Positions 1 to 9,092 of a stretch of 42,393 nt of DNA are shown here, one piece after another. Below the pieces are notes generated by a model. It was not told where the DNA came from. It did not search any database and saw only the letters and a list, made by a program, of their open reading frames with translations. Numbering within the stretch: the first letter of the stretch is position 1; every line of letters begins with the position of its first letter. Source of the DNA: Gammaproteobacteria bacterium (GTDB taxonomy: Bacteria; Pseudomonadota; Gammaproteobacteria; CAIRSR01); the NCBI GenBank assembly GCA_963575655.1, contig CAUYTY010000180.1, forward strand, positions 1-42,393, read 5' to 3'. Both the position numbers and the translations under genes were made by a program.

Positions 1-2769
1 CTAGGTAGGGGGTTTCCGATAAGGTCTATTGCCTAACGGCGGGGAATTGGGGGGGGTGGGGCGGGGAGGGGGGGAGCAGCGCGCAGGGACCCGCGCCTGC
101 TGGGGGCGGGGGCCACGCCCGCCAAACCCCCCGCGGGGCCGGGGGGGCGCCACTCCCGGGACCGACGCCCGCGCCCGCCCCCCCCCCCACAAACCCCGGG
201 GGGGGCGGGGGCGAGGCGCGCCCGCGCGGCAGCGGGTGGGCCGGGGGGGGGGGGGGGGGGGGGGGGGCGTTTCTGCTACGGAGACAGGTTCGACACGGGC
301 GAGTGGCAGCGTCTCGGTTTCAACAGCCATCGACGCCTCGACGGACAACCGAAGGTCCTGACGTAGGTCTTGGTCGGAGGTAGCAGGTCCAGGTCTAGTG
401 ACCGTGTTCGTGGGCTCAGATGCTACGGGGCGATCAACGCGTGGCTCGATAATCCGTTCGTTTCGTTCCTCGAACCGATCTTCGATATAGTGCGACACTC
501 GTTCCAGACGAGGGGGGGGAGGGGAGATCGAACCCCTGCTATCTCCCCGTCCATCGAAGCGTTCTGTCCTGGGTTCCCGTTCGGGGCGTTCTCCACCACG
601 GGCATCCTGACGATCGAACCGAGATTGACTGGTACGTTCGGGACGCTCAGGGCGCTCTGGACGAGGTCCACGCGGTTCGCCTCCGAAACGACCTTCTGGG
701 CGTAACTCCCGAGGAGGACGAGAAACACCGCTCTCACGCCGCCCCTCGAAACGACCTTCCTGCCGCTCAGGGCGTTCGGGACGTGGGGGACGTTCCGGTC
801 GTCCCTCGGGCCGTCCTTCTGGCCGTTCCGCCCGCTCCGCCCGCACACCGCCTGGGGACAGAGAACGACGGGGGTCGCGGTGCACACGCGCCTCCTTGGG
901 AGGAAGAACCGATGGCGGCGGAGTAGGGGAACTGGTTACCAACGGTACGACAACCACCGGTACGGAGGGAGATGAAGGGGGGGAGGGCGGTGATGCCGGC
1001 GGTTCGACAGTAGCCTCCGAGGAGGATCGAATAACCGACCATAGGCGACGGATAAACCCCTGACGTATTGGAGTATTATCAACCGTTGGCATCGGGGTAC
1101 TACTCGGTATGGCAGTAGTCGGTACCACGACAATCGCTTCGACCTCCGATGGCAACATCGCAGTAGGTTCGGGAGGCGCAGGTGGATGCGTGACTCGTAC
1201 TGCCGGTTCTTCCCCAAGCAAGCGGGGAGTTGTGGTCGATGTCTCGGCAGAGGGCCGCTCTGCCCCCGTGGTCATCAAGTAGCTAGGACGAACATCTTCG
1301 AGCAATTCCTCAAGTCGGGTACGTTCTACGAGGTAGGTCGGGGTACCCATCTCGGCGTTGGGGACCACCAACACCTGAATCCCATGCCGAGCCTCGATAG
1401 CGGCGATGGTGGAGCGTTTCTCATTGAGCAGGAAGGTGGCCACACTTACCGGTACCTGAGTAACTACCCGTCCGGTCTTATCCTTGAGGGCATCTTCTTC
1501 GATCAGGCGCAGCACCGATAGGGCCAGCGACTCGATGCCGCGAATGCTCCCCTGGCCGTTGCAGCGTGGGCAGATGACCTGGCTGGACTCGCCCAAAGAG
1601 GGACGCAGACGTTGACGTGACATCTCCAGTAGCCCGAATCGAGAGATACGCCCGACCTGGACTCGCGCACGATCGACCTTGAGGGACTCCTTGAGGCGAT
1701 TCTCGACCTCGCGCTGGTTGCGCGCCGGGGTCATGTCAATGAAATCGATAACAATCAGCCCCCCAATATCACGCAGACGCAGTTGACGGGTGATCTCATC
1801 GGCTGCCTCCAAGTTGGTGTTGAGGGCCGTTTCTTCAATATCCCCGCCCTTGGTAGCACGCCCCGAGTTAATGTCGATCGAGACCAGCGCCTCGGTGTGG
1901 TCGATCACGATGGCGCCACCTGACGGCAGGCGCACCTCACGCTGGAAGGCCGTGGCGATCTGACTCTCGATCTGAAAGCGCGAAAAGAGGGGAACAGTAT
2001 CTTGGTAGAGCTTGACCTTGCTAAGGCTGGCCGGCATCACCTGCTGCATGAAATCGCGGGCCTGTTGGTAGACCTCCATGCTGTCGATCAGGATCTCGCC
2101 GATGTCGTTGCGTAGATAGTCGCGAATGGCCCGCACCACGATGTTGCTTTCTTGGTAGACCAAAAAGGGGGCCGAACGGTGTTTAGCGGCTTCCTCTACG
2201 GAGCGCCAGAGTTGTAACAGGTAGTCCAGGTCCCATTGGAGTTCCTCAACGTTCTTACCCACCCCCGCAGTACGCACAATGAGACCCATGCCATCGGGGA
2301 TATCGAGTTCGCTCATGGCATCGCGCAGCTCATTGCGCTCCACTCCCTCGATCCGGCGAGAGACGCCCCCAGCGCGGGGATTGTTAGGCATCAAAACCAG
2401 ATAACGACCCGCAAGGCTAATAAAGGTGGTAAGCGCCGCCCCCTTGGTGCCACGCTCTTCCTTGTCTACCTGGACGAGGAGGGACTGACCTTCGTCCAAC
2501 AACTCCTTGATGCCACGACCTGGGGCATCGGTCTTGAAGTAGGCGTGGGCAATCTCCTTGAGAGGCAGAAAACCATGGCGGTCAGTACCATAGTCGATAA
2601 AAGCGGCTTCTAGGCTGGGCTCTATGCGAGTGATTCGGCCCTTGTAAATATTTGATTTCTTTGTTTCGCGTAGCGAAGTCTCAATATCTAGGTCGTAGAG
2701 ACGCTGGCCATCCACCAGTGCAACCCGCAACTCTTCCGGTTGAGTCGCGTTAAATAACATTCTTTTCAT
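1..2769 (-). CDS. rne: Ribonuclease E (endoribonuclease, degradosome scaffold)
   Basis: Endoribonuclease of mRNA decay and rRNA/tRNA processing. The first ~510 residues from the chosen start ([10 protein letters not shown]) are nearly colinear with E. coli RNase E. They include the S1 domain (about 38-120), the DNase-I-like catalytic core with the two metal-binding aspartates in SIDINS and VIDFID, and the zinc-link CPRC motif. The open frame extends 64 codons further upstream, but that part is not conserved, so the start is placed at 2769. The C-terminal half is disordered, first Pro/Ser/Thr-rich and then Arg/Glu/Pro-rich ([10 protein letters not shown]-like), as expected for an RNA-binding scaffold. 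The last ~95 codons run through a 250-bp G/C homopolymer zone and end inside a dispersed repeat, so the true C-terminus is doubtful. Predicted length is 922 residues. Confidence 0.93.
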   Translation of the reverse strand: MKRMLFNATQPEELRVALVDGQRLYDLDIETSLRETKKSNIYKGRITRIEPSLEAAFIDYGTDRHGFLPLKEIAHAYFKTDAPGRGIKELLDEGQSLLVQVDKEERGTKGAALTTFISLAGRYLVLMPNNPRAGGVSRRIEGVERNELRDAMSELDIPDGMGLIVRTAGVGKNVEELQWDLDYLLQLWRSVEEAAKHRSAPFLVYQESNIVVRAIRDYLRNDIGEILIDSMEVYQQARDFMQQVMPASLSKVKLYQDTVPLFSRFQIESQIATAFQREVRLPSGGAIVIDHTEALVSIDINSGRATKGGDIEETALNTNLEAADEITRQLRLRDIGGLIVIDFIDMTPARNQREVENRLKESLKVDRARVQVGRISRFGLLEMSRQRLRPSLGESSQVICPRCNGQGSIRGIESLALSVLRLIEEDALKDKTGRVVTQVPVSVATFLLNEKRSTIAAIEARHGIQVLVVPNAEMGTPTYLVERTRLEELLEDVRPSYLMTTGAERPSAETSTTTPRLLGEEPAVRVTHPPAPPEPTAMLPSEVEAIVVVPTTAIPSSTPMPTVDNTPIRQGFIRRLWSVIRSSSEATVEPPASPPSPPSSPSVPVVVVPLVTSSPTPPPSVLPPKEARVHRDPRRSLSPGGVRAERAERPEGRPEGRPERPPRPERPERQEGRFEGRRESGVSRPPRELRPEGRFGGEPRGPRPERPERPERTSQSRFDRQDARGGERPEREPRTERFDGRGDSRGSISPPPPRLERVSHYIEDRFEERNERIIEPRVDRPVASEPTNTVTRPGPATSDQDLRQDLRLSVEASMAVETETLPLARVEPVSVAETPPPPPPPPRPTRCRAGAPRPRPPRGLWGGGRARASVPGVAPPRPRGGFGGRGPRPQQARVPARCSPPPRPTPPNSPPLGNRPYRKPPT
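11..30 (+). repeat. Copy of a dispersed 20-bp repeat overlapping the rne 3' end
   Basis: GGTTTCCGATAAGGTCTATT here recurs at about 6497-6516, and inverted or slightly varied copies lie at 6413-6435, 6520-6542 and 6674-6693. The flanking CTAGGT at the window start also matches (inverted) the flank of the 6413-6435 copy. The rne stop codon (1-3) lies just outside this copy, so the repeat arrival may have set the present end of rne. Confidence 0.7.
30..270. other. Extreme G/C homopolymer tract (possible assembly or sequencing problem)
   Basis: Long runs of G and C dominate, including an uninterrupted run of more than 20 G near 242-267 and several runs of 6-10. Nothing else in the window resembles it. 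It lies within the predicted 3' end of rne on the minus strand, where it encodes polyproline followed by an Arg/Pro/Gly-rich tail. A homopolymer length error here would shift the rne frame. Confidence 0.6.
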
Positions 2770-3014
2770 TGTGATATGGTTCTCGTGGGTGTTCGACCCA
2801 TCGCAACGCCTCACCCAGCCAACTTCGTAGTTTGTAAACGAGGTTGGCCTTGGAAACTGGCGGAGGCGCGGCGCCCTGAATCGGGGCGAGCCAGCACCTG
2901 AATCCCGCAATTGGCCCGTTGAGAGGCGTGGTTTGGGCCGATCGGATGGAGGCCTGGGCAAGAGGTCATTGCCGGTTAATCCCCATCCATTTCTAAACGT
3001 ATAAATATAAAAGA

Positions 3015-3045
3015 AAAATTAGTAGTTATTTCTCTTTTATGTCAA
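3015..3045 (-). promoter_or_regulatory. Candidate sigma70 promoter for rne
   Basis: On the minus strand a perfect -35 hexamer TTGACA (3045-3040) is followed after 16 bases by ACTAAT (3023-3018), in an AT-rich stretch that contrasts with its surroundings. This would give an rne leader of roughly 240 nt. Long leaders are typical of autoregulated rne genes, but no conserved leader structure was recognised. The rest of 2770-3243 holds no gene that can be supported. Confidence 0.4.
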
Positions 3046-3243
3046 AAACGGTTGATCCGTGTCGGTCGTGGTGCGCAACGGACATCGAACTATAACAATC
3101 CTGCACCCCAACGGCCAATAGCACCCAGACGACAATGATTTAACGGTTGTCCACGATCATGGTCGCGGGCCATGGCTTCGAGGAAGGTAGGCATCTATCA
3201 TCTGACCTGTTTTTCGATGGGGACGTTCCCGGTACTATGCACC

Positions 3244-4233
3244 ATGAATGAGACAGACAAGCCAAATGTACCTTCCGTGCGCCGGTTAGAGATCTCGCCA
3301 GACTATGCCGGGCAACGCATCGACAATTTTCTGATCACCCACCTGAAGGGGGTGCCACGCAGCCATCTCTATCGCCTGTTGCGTCGAGGCGAGGTGCGCG
3401 TGAACAAGGGTCGCATCGGCCCAGAATACCGCCTCAAAGCAGGAGACATGCTACGCATTCCACCGATACGTCAAGGGGTAGAGGAGGATCCCGCACTGCC
3501 TGGGATGGGGGTGTTGGAGCTGGTTCGAGGTCGGATCATCCACGAGGATGATGACTTATTGGTATTGAACAAACCAGCCGGTCTGGCGGTCCATGGTGGC
3601 AGTGGATTGCGCTTTGGGGCTATCGAGGTTCTGCGTGCGTTGCGCCCGGAGGACCCGCACCTGGAATTGGTACACCGCCTGGACCGTGACACCTCGGGCC
3701 TGCTGATGATCGCTAAGCGGCGGAGTGCCTTGCGTCGTCTCCATGCGCTGTTGCGGGAAGGAGCGGTTGAAAAGCGTTACTTGGTCTTGGTTAAGGGGAT
3801 ATGGCAGGGAGGGAAAAAGAACGTGGATGCCCCCTTGCTGAAGAATCACCTCCAGTCGGGGGAGCGCATGGTACGGGTGGATGCAACGGGTAAGGCGGCA
3901 GTGACCCGTTTTACCCCACTCTCTGATCCTCCTCCCCAGGGTGGAGGGCGGGCCTATCCTGGTGCGAGCCTGTTGGAGGCCCTACTTGTCACGGGACGTA
4001 CCCATCAAATTCGTGTCCATGCCACCTATGTGGGCCACCCCGTGGCAGGGGATGAAAAGTATGGTGACCCGGAATTTAACCGCGTAGTGCGGAGTTGGGG
4101 CATCCATCGATTGTTTCTCCATGCCCACCGCCTGAAACTGGAGGACGAGGGGCGGGTTTTGTCACTGGAAGCGCCGTTGGATGAGACCCTCCAAACGGTG
4201 ATAACGGCGCTGTTGAGTCCATCTCGCCGCTGA
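3244..4233 (+). CDS. rluC: Ribosomal large subunit pseudouridine synthase C (RluC)
   Basis: Converts uridines of 23S rRNA (955, 2504 and 2580 in E. coli) to pseudouridine. An N-terminal S4 RNA-binding domain (about residues 16-75, with AGQRIDNFL and GEVRVNKGRI) is followed by the RluA-type catalytic domain. The active-site motif HRLDRDTSGLL carries the catalytic Asp, and RTHQIRVH lies further on. The frame opens at 3172, but the ATG at 3244 (MNETDKPN) gives the usual RluC length of 329 residues and starts just before the conserved part. It is divergent from rne, the common gammaproteobacterial arrangement. Confidence 0.93.
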   Translation: MNETDKPNVPSVRRLEISPDYAGQRIDNFLITHLKGVPRSHLYRLLRRGEVRVNKGRIGPEYRLKAGDMLRIPPIRQGVEEDPALPGMGVLELVRGRIIHEDDDLLVLNKPAGLAVHGGSGLRFGAIEVLRALRPEDPHLELVHRLDRDTSGLLMIAKRRSALRRLHALLREGAVEKRYLVLVKGIWQGGKKNVDAPLLKNHLQSGERMVRVDATGKAAVTRFTPLSDPPPQGGGRAYPGASLLEALLVTGRTHQIRVHATYVGHPVAGDEKYGDPEFNRVVRSWGIHRLFLHAHRLKLEDEGRVLSLEAPLDETLQTVITALLSPSRR

Positions 4234-4289
4234 ACTCACAACGAAATCTTGTTAAAGTAGCAAAACATATTATTTCTGGAGGGTAAACG

Positions 4290-4733
4290 ATGAAAGTAGA
4301 AGAGGTTATGACCCGCTGGGTGAAGACCGTATCACCCGATGCCCGCCTCAATGAGGTGGCTGCCAGTATGTGTCTCCATCGTATCCCAAGTCTGCCGGTG
4401 GTCGAGGATGGCGACCGCTTGGTGGGTATCATCGCGGAGAGCGATATCCTGCGTCATCTTTTCCCAACCTTGGACATCGTAATTAGCGAAGGCTTAGAAA
4501 AGATGGACTTTGAGGCCATGGAGGATGACTATCGCAGCCTTAATCAGCTCAAGGTTGCTGATTTGATGAACCGTAAGGTGTTCGTTGTGCGTCCTGACAT
4601 GCCGGTGTTGAAAGCAACCTCGGTGATGGTGCATCACAAACTTCGTCGTATCCCGGTCACTGAAGATCGACGGCTCAAAGGGATGCTAAGTCTGGGAGAT
4701 GTTCATAAAGCTCTATTGCGCAAGACAATTTAG
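4290..4733 (+). CDS. CBS-domain pair protein
   Basis: A 147-residue protein made almost only of two CBS domains (about 1-60 and 85-147), with the repeated signatures VEEVMTRWVKTVSPDA and VADLMNRKVFVVRPDM. CBS pairs usually bind adenosine nucleotides and act as energy or redox sensors. With no attached effector domain, the partner is unknown. A strong Shine-Dalgarno sequence (GGAGGG at 4278-4283) fixes the ATG start. It lies between rluC and thiD on the same strand, with no overlap on either side. Confidence 0.88.
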   Translation: MKVEEVMTRWVKTVSPDARLNEVAASMCLHRIPSLPVVEDGDRLVGIIAESDILRHLFPTLDIVISEGLEKMDFEAMEDDYRSLNQLKVADLMNRKVFVVRPDMPVLKATSVMVHHKLRRIPVTEDRRLKGMLSLGDVHKALLRKTI

Positions 4734-4788
4734 CTTTTATAAAGTTTTCCGACGCTAGATCTCCGAGAGCGTTGAACCCGTTCGCAGT

Positions 4789-5691
4789 GTGGTGCAAACC
4801 GAAAGGAACCCGGTGGCGGCTGCCCACTTAATCTGTGATACGCCCTTGAACCAACATCCTCCAACCTATCCAATCGTAATATGCTTCTCGGGCCATGATG
4901 CCACTGCCGGGGCGGGACTCGCAGCGGATATCGAGACCTTGATGAGTTTGGGGTGTCATCCCGCACCCGTGGTGACTGCGGTTACAGTGCAAGATACGAC
5001 CAATGTCAAAAGTTTTGTTCCTCTCCTTCCTAGCCTTGTTACCGATCAAGCACGTACGGTACTGGAGGATATGGGCGTAGCGGTTATCAAGATCGGCATG
5101 ATAGGGAGCATAGAGAACGTGGAGGCGATCCACTCCATTCTGCGTGACTATCCGAGCCTACCGGTGGTTCTGGATCCCGTCCTGCGAGCAGGAGGGGGTA
5201 CCCCGCTGGGCGATGATGAATTGGTACAGGCCATTACTGAACTGTTGTTACCTTTAACGACAATACTCACCCCCAACAGTCAGGAGGCCCGGGCCTTGGC
5301 CCCTGCCGCAGATACCTTGGATGCCTGCGCCCATCAGATACTGGAAACCGGTTGTCGGTACGTGCTCATTACCGGCACCCATGAGCGCACGGAACAAGTG
5401 ATTAATACCTTCTACGGTAACCATCGGACTCTGGAGAGTTTTACCTGGAATCGTTTTGAGCAGGTCTATCACGGTTCAGGTTGTACCTTGGCGTCTGCCA
5501 TCGCTGCCTTACTGGCCCAAGGCATGAACCCGAACAGCGCTGTTCGTGAGGCCCAGGAGTACACCTGGACGGCCTTGCGTTACGGTTATCGTGTGGGAAT
5601 GGGTCAACTTATACCAGACCGTTTATTCTGGGCGCGAGATCGAAAAGATCTCGTTTCAACGGAGAGAACGGATCTGCCTGAGGACGAATAA
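4789..5691 (+). CDS. thiD: Hydroxymethylpyrimidine / phosphomethylpyrimidine kinase (ThiD)
   Basis: Phosphorylates HMP and then HMP-P in thiamine biosynthesis. It has the ribokinase-like fold of the PfkB/ThiD family: SGHDATAGAGLAADIE near the N-terminus for substrate binding, VVLDPVLRAGGGTPL in the middle, LTPNSQEARAL, and the GSGC anion-hole motif (YHGSGCTLASAIAALL) near the C-terminus. The longest frame starts at a GTG (4789) without a good ribosome-binding site. A second in-frame GTG at 4813 has AAAGGA upstream and is at least as likely. Both precede a non-conserved N-terminal tail. Its stop overlaps the thiE start (TAATG), indicating translational coupling. Confidence 0.9.
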   Translation: MVQTERNPVAAAHLICDTPLNQHPPTYPIVICFSGHDATAGAGLAADIETLMSLGCHPAPVVTAVTVQDTTNVKSFVPLLPSLVTDQARTVLEDMGVAVIKIGMIGSIENVEAIHSILRDYPSLPVVLDPVLRAGGGTPLGDDELVQAITELLLPLTTILTPNSQEARALAPAADTLDACAHQILETGCRYVLITGTHERTEQVINTFYGNHRTLESFTWNRFEQVYHGSGCTLASAIAALLAQGMNPNSAVREAQEYTWTALRYGYRVGMGQLIPDRLFWARDRKDLVSTERTDLPEDE

Positions 5692-6314
5692 TGGCAACAA
5701 CTCTTCAAGGGCTCTACGCAATTGCGGATACTAGCCTTATCCCCGAAGAACAATTGGTAGAAAAGGTGGGCCTCGCCCTTTACGGCGGGGCACGCTTAGT
5801 ACAATATCGAGATAAGAGCGACGATCCTGGTCAGCGTGAATGGCAAGCGATAGATCTGTTACACCTCTGTAACAGTTTTAAGGTCCCGCTTTTGATCAAC
5901 GATGATGTGGAACTCGCCGCCCGAATTGGTGCGGGAGGTGTCCATCTGGGCAAGGATGATATGCCAGTGGTGCAAGCGCGTTCTATTCTTGGTCCATCCG
6001 CCATCATTGGTGTTTCCTGCTATGACGATCTGGCTTGTGCTGTACAGGCAGAACGGGACGGGGCAACCTATGTGGCCTTCGGCCGATTCTTTCCCTCGCA
6101 TACCAAACCTATCGCCATCCAAGCGAATCCTGCCATCCTCACCGAGGCCAAGCGCTGCCTGCGAGTTCCCCTAGCAGCGATTGGTGGAATTACCGCCAAT
6201 AATGCCTCCCTCTTGGTGGCGGCGGGTGCAGATCTATTAGCGGTAGTACACGGTTTATTCGCCCAGGGCGACGTTCGTGTCGCGGCCGCCCAATTGGCGC
6301 GGTTGTTTACCTAA
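5691..6314 (+). CDS. thiE: Thiamine-phosphate synthase (ThiE)
   Basis: Joins HMP-pyrophosphate and thiazole phosphate to form thiamine monophosphate. It is a TIM-barrel protein of 207 residues, normal for the family. Visible motifs are GARLVQYRDK (pyrophosphate/substrate site), GVHLGKDDM, YVAFGRFFPSHTK and AIGGITANNA near the C-terminus. The start codon overlaps the thiD stop, so the two genes form an operon. In many gammaproteobacteria hemL follows directly; here repeats separate them. Confidence 0.93.
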   Translation: MATTLQGLYAIADTSLIPEEQLVEKVGLALYGGARLVQYRDKSDDPGQREWQAIDLLHLCNSFKVPLLINDDVELAARIGAGGVHLGKDDMPVVQARSILGPSAIIGVSCYDDLACAVQAERDGATYVAFGRFFPSHTKPIAIQANPAILTEAKRCLRVPLAAIGGITANNASLLVAAGADLLAVVHGLFAQGDVRVAAAQLARLFT

Positions 6315-6336
6315 CTAATCCAAGTTGCTACTACAG
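6315..6336 (-). repeat. Degenerate terminal-repeat fragment of the MITE family
   Basis: On the minus strand this reads TAGTAGCAACTTGGATTAG, close to the terminal repeat TAGGTGGCAACTTGGGTT of the MITE copies at 8907 and 15323. It also resembles the solitary ends at 9041 and 42183. It begins at the thiE stop. Confidence 0.5.
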
Positions 6337-6411
6337 TCTCAATCTGTAATTCTTCCCAGACATGTGATTTTTTGAACCACCCCCCTCCCGTTGGGGGAGA
6401 AGGCGTTCAAG

Positions 6412-6695
6412 ACATTAGACCTTATCGGAAACCCCCACCTAGCTCTGCCGGACAACGCAACCTCATGATTTATATTGACTGTGGTGGGTGATGAGGAGGT
6501 TTCCGATAAGGTCTATTACTCAATAGACATTATCGGAAACCCAAAACCTCACCCCCCGCCCCCCTCTCCTTAACAGGAGAGGGGGAGATTTTTTGCCTGT
6601 TCCGTTCAGGAGTTAAGCATAACAACGGAATAATTCTCCCCCTCTCCTGTTAAGGAGAGGGGGGCGGGGGGTGAGGTTTCCGATAATGTCTAATG
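6412..6695. repeat. Composite inverted-repeat cluster between thiE and hemL
   Basis: Three nested structures are visible. A copy of the window-start 20-mer lies inverted at 6413-6435. A near-perfect hairpin of two opposed copies of the same 20-mer spans 6497-6542 with a 4-base loop. A long inverted repeat has arms at about 6547-6587 and 6633-6676 (C-rich and G-rich arms, each containing an internal CTCTCCTTAACAGGAGAG palindrome) and a loop of about 45 bases. The last arm runs straight into another copy of the 20-mer (6674-6693). In RNA the long arms would form a stem of more than 40 bp. No coding frame is supported. Confidence 0.85.
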
Positions 6696-6784
6696 TAGGT
6701 AACAAATTGGGTTAACTATAAATAACCGAGACAAAAAATACACTGGTTGTCCCTCGGTCGAATTTCTGGTCTAGGAAAAGCAAA

Positions 6785-8071
6785 ATGACTCGTTCACAAG
6801 AATTGTATGCCCGGTCGTTGGAACTAATTCCTGGTGGAGTCAACTCCCCGGTTCGAGCGTTTCGTGGGGTAGGGGGCGACCCTATATTCTTCCAGCGGGG
6901 TGAGGGACCGTTTCTCTATGATGAGGATGGGCGGCGTTATATTGATTACGTAGCTTCGTGGGGTCCGTTGATTGCTGGCCATGCCCACCCGGCGGTGATC
7001 AGGGCGGTTCAAGAGACGGCTAGGCTGGGTCTTGGTTTTGGCGCCCCGACCATGCTTGAGATTAGCATGGCCGAGCGTCTGAACCATTTGATGCCGTCCT
7101 TGGAACGGGTTCGCATGGTCAACTCGGGGACTGAGGCGACCATGAGTGCTATTCGACTCGCCCGTGGTTATACCGGGCGTGACAAGATTGTCAAATTCGA
7201 GGGATGCTATCACGGCCATTCCGATGCGTTATTGATTAAGGCGGGCTCTGGTGCGCTCACTTTTGGCGTACCCAGTTCCGCAGGTGTCCCTGCGGCCTTG
7301 GCTCAACATACCATCACCTTGAATTACAACAGCCTGGACTCAGTACGCGACCTTTTCGCACAGATTGGCGATCAGATAGCCTGCATTATTGTCGAACCAG
7401 TGGCTGGTAATATGAATTGCATCGCGCCACTTCCGGGGTTTCTAGAAGGATTGCGGGAAGAGTGTGACTATTATGGAGTTGTGCTCATCTTTGATGAGGT
7501 CATGACTGGTTTTCGGGTAGGATTGGGCGGTGCCCAAGGTCGCTACAAGGTTATCCCGGACCTAACTACTCTAGGAAAAGTCATTGGCGGAGGATTACCG
7601 GTAGGAGCCTTTGGGGGACGACGTGAAATTATGGAGCGCCTAGCGCCACTTGGGCCGGTTTATCAAGCCGGGACCCTTTCGGGAAATCCTGTGGCTATGG
7701 CAGCAGGTCTTGCTACCCTCGAATTAGTTTGTCGTCCGGGTTTTTATGAAGACCTAGAAGAGATGACTCGCCGCCTTACCGAAGGACTGACAACAGCGGC
7801 GCGCACGTGCGGTATTCCATTTACCACACAACAAGTTGGAGGTATGTTTGGGTTATTTTTTACTACCGAGGATCCGATTCAAGATTATGCCCAGGTAATG
7901 GGTTGTAATGTGCCTCGCTTCCGAGAATTCTTCCATGCAATGTTGAAACGGGGGATATATCTTGCTCCCTCGGCGTTTGAAGCGGGTTTTGTTTCTGGGG
8001 CTCACACTGCTACCGAGATTGCAACTACCATTGCAGCGGCACAGGAAGTTTTCTCGACCTTTGCGGAGTAA
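6785..8071 (+). CDS. hemL: Glutamate-1-semialdehyde 2,1-aminomutase (HemL)
   Basis: PLP enzyme converting glutamate-1-semialdehyde to 5-aminolevulinate in the C5 pathway to heme. It is a class III aminotransferase fold of 428 residues, the usual length. The N-terminus [24 protein letters not shown] is diagnostic. Further motifs are [38 protein letters not shown], and the PLP lysine in [24 protein letters not shown] lies a few bases before the ATG. The presence of hemL implies a GluTR/HemA route elsewhere. Confidence 0.95.
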   Translation: MTRSQELYARSLELIPGGVNSPVRAFRGVGGDPIFFQRGEGPFLYDEDGRRYIDYVASWGPLIAGHAHPAVIRAVQETARLGLGFGAPTMLEISMAERLNHLMPSLERVRMVNSGTEATMSAIRLARGYTGRDKIVKFEGCYHGHSDALLIKAGSGALTFGVPSSAGVPAALAQHTITLNYNSLDSVRDLFAQIGDQIACIIVEPVAGNMNCIAPLPGFLEGLREECDYYGVVLIFDEVMTGFRVGLGGAQGRYKVIPDLTTLGKVIGGGLPVGAFGGRREIMERLAPLGPVYQAGTLSGNPVAMAAGLATLELVCRPGFYEDLEEMTRRLTEGLTTAARTCGIPFTTQQVGGMFGLFFTTEDPIQDYAQVMGCNVPRFREFFHAMLKRGIYLAPSAFEAGFVSGAHTATEIATTIAAAQEVFSTFAE

Positions 8072-8127
8072 CGCTATTCATACCTATCCATCACAACTTG
8101 TGATTTATATTTTAGAGAGGATTCGGC

Positions 8128-8523
8128 ATGACGACCGAGATTCCTTCCGTAGAACGGGTACGCCTTGACAAATGGTTGTGGGCAGCCCGTTTTTTTAAGA
8201 CCCGCAGCCTAGCCGTCGAGGCGATTGAGGGCGGTAAGGTGCGGGTGAATGACGAACGGGCCAAACCTGCCAAGGAGGTTCGCCTCGGGATGAAAATCAC
8301 CGTGCGCACTCACGTGGAACGCACGGTCATGGTGCGTCGTTTATCTGATGTGCGTCGTCCAGCGGTTGAGGCGGTAACTCTCTACGAGGAGACCGCAGAA
8401 AGTGTGACGCAGCGCGAACGTGAAGCGGAATTGCGTCGCCTCGCCCCACAACGCGAGATTGGCGAGGGTCGTCCCACCAAACGTGACCGTCGCCGGATTA
8501 CACGGTTTATCGAAAAGTCGTGA
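8128..8523 (+). CDS. hslR: Heat shock protein 15 (S4-domain RNA-binding protein HslR)
   Basis: A small basic protein (131 residues) with an N-terminal S4 domain (RVRLDKWLWAARFFKTRSLA, GGKVRVNDERAKPAKEV) and a charged C-terminal tail, matching Hsp15. In E. coli, Hsp15 binds free 50S subunits carrying a stalled nascent chain and helps to recycle them. AGAGAGGA precedes the ATG at normal spacing. It lies 56 bp after hemL on the same strand. Confidence 0.88.
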   Translation: MTTEIPSVERVRLDKWLWAARFFKTRSLAVEAIEGGKVRVNDERAKPAKEVRLGMKITVRTHVERTVMVRRLSDVRRPAVEAVTLYEETAESVTQREREAELRRLAPQREIGEGRPTKRDRRRITRFIEKS

Positions 8524-8562
8524 TGAAGGCACGTATTCACTCTCCCTGGGAACCGTCCATTA

Positions 8563-8851
8563 ATGAGCAATACGAATACACACGACACCGACTTCTATGC
8601 CTGGACACAAAAACAGTTCGCACTATTGAGACAAGGACTGTTTATGGAAGCTGACGTGGAGCATTTGATTGAAGAATTGAAAAGCATAGGGGCAAGTGAA
8701 CGGTGTGAACTCTTCTGGACAATTCAGGGTTAAAAAGTAAGCTCCCATCCATTGAAGAATTAGCTTATGTGATGCGATCCTTATTGCCACTGGCGAAATT
8801 GGCCTGGAAGAAACTACCTTCCCGATTAAATGTCCTTGGAATATCAGCTGA
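8563..8851 (+). pseudogene. DUF29 family gene, decayed with an internal deletion
   Basis: An ATG at 8563 opens 56 codons (HDTDFYAWTQKQ, LRQG, ADVEHLIEELKSIGASER) that match the N-terminus of DUF29 proteins, then hit a stop at 8733. A second piece at 8771-8851 (DAILIATGEIGLEETTFP, then KCPWNIS, stop) matches the conserved DUF29 C-terminus (ETGL..TFP..CPW). About 60-80 middle residues are missing and the frame is lost. DUF29 has no established function and is common in genomes rich in repeats. Recognition is from family memory of these motifs. Confidence 0.75.
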
Positions 8852-8906
8852 GAAACGGAAAAGCCCCTCTCTCGGGGGGGGGGGAGGGGAGAAAAGCGTA
8901 CTAGGT

Positions 8907-9040
8907 AACCCAAGTTGCCACCTACTTGACCCCTCCCCAGCCCTCCCCGTAAACGGGGAGGGAGTAGGCCGCAGACCGGGGGGATTGAGGGGGGACGATT
9001 GGATGCGATCCCGAATTTTGAATAGGTGGCAACTTTGGTT
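8907..9040. mobile_element. MITE-like element, copy 1
   Basis: A 134-bp element with terminal inverted repeats AACCCAAGTTGCCACCTA and (inverted) TAGGTGGCAACTTTGGTT. Inside is a palindrome CCTCCCCGTAAACGGGGAGG and the sequence GACGATTGGATGCGATCCCG. The same body recurs at 15323-15467. Flanks show AGGT on both sides, a possible 4-bp target duplication. A variant end (AGGTAGTAACTTGAATTA) abuts at 9041-9057. No coding capacity. Confidence 0.85.
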
Positions 9041-9092
9041 AGGTAGTAACTTGAATTAATTAACTTCGCGAAAGAAATTAAATTGAGAAGAC

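Noticed and set aside
3172-3243. Longer RluC start
   Set aside because: The extra 24 codons are outside the conserved family N-terminus; the ATG at 3244 fits the known length.
4255-4273. Possible promoter before the CBS gene (TTGTTA and TATTAT)
   Set aside because: Spacing between the two boxes is only about 13 bases.
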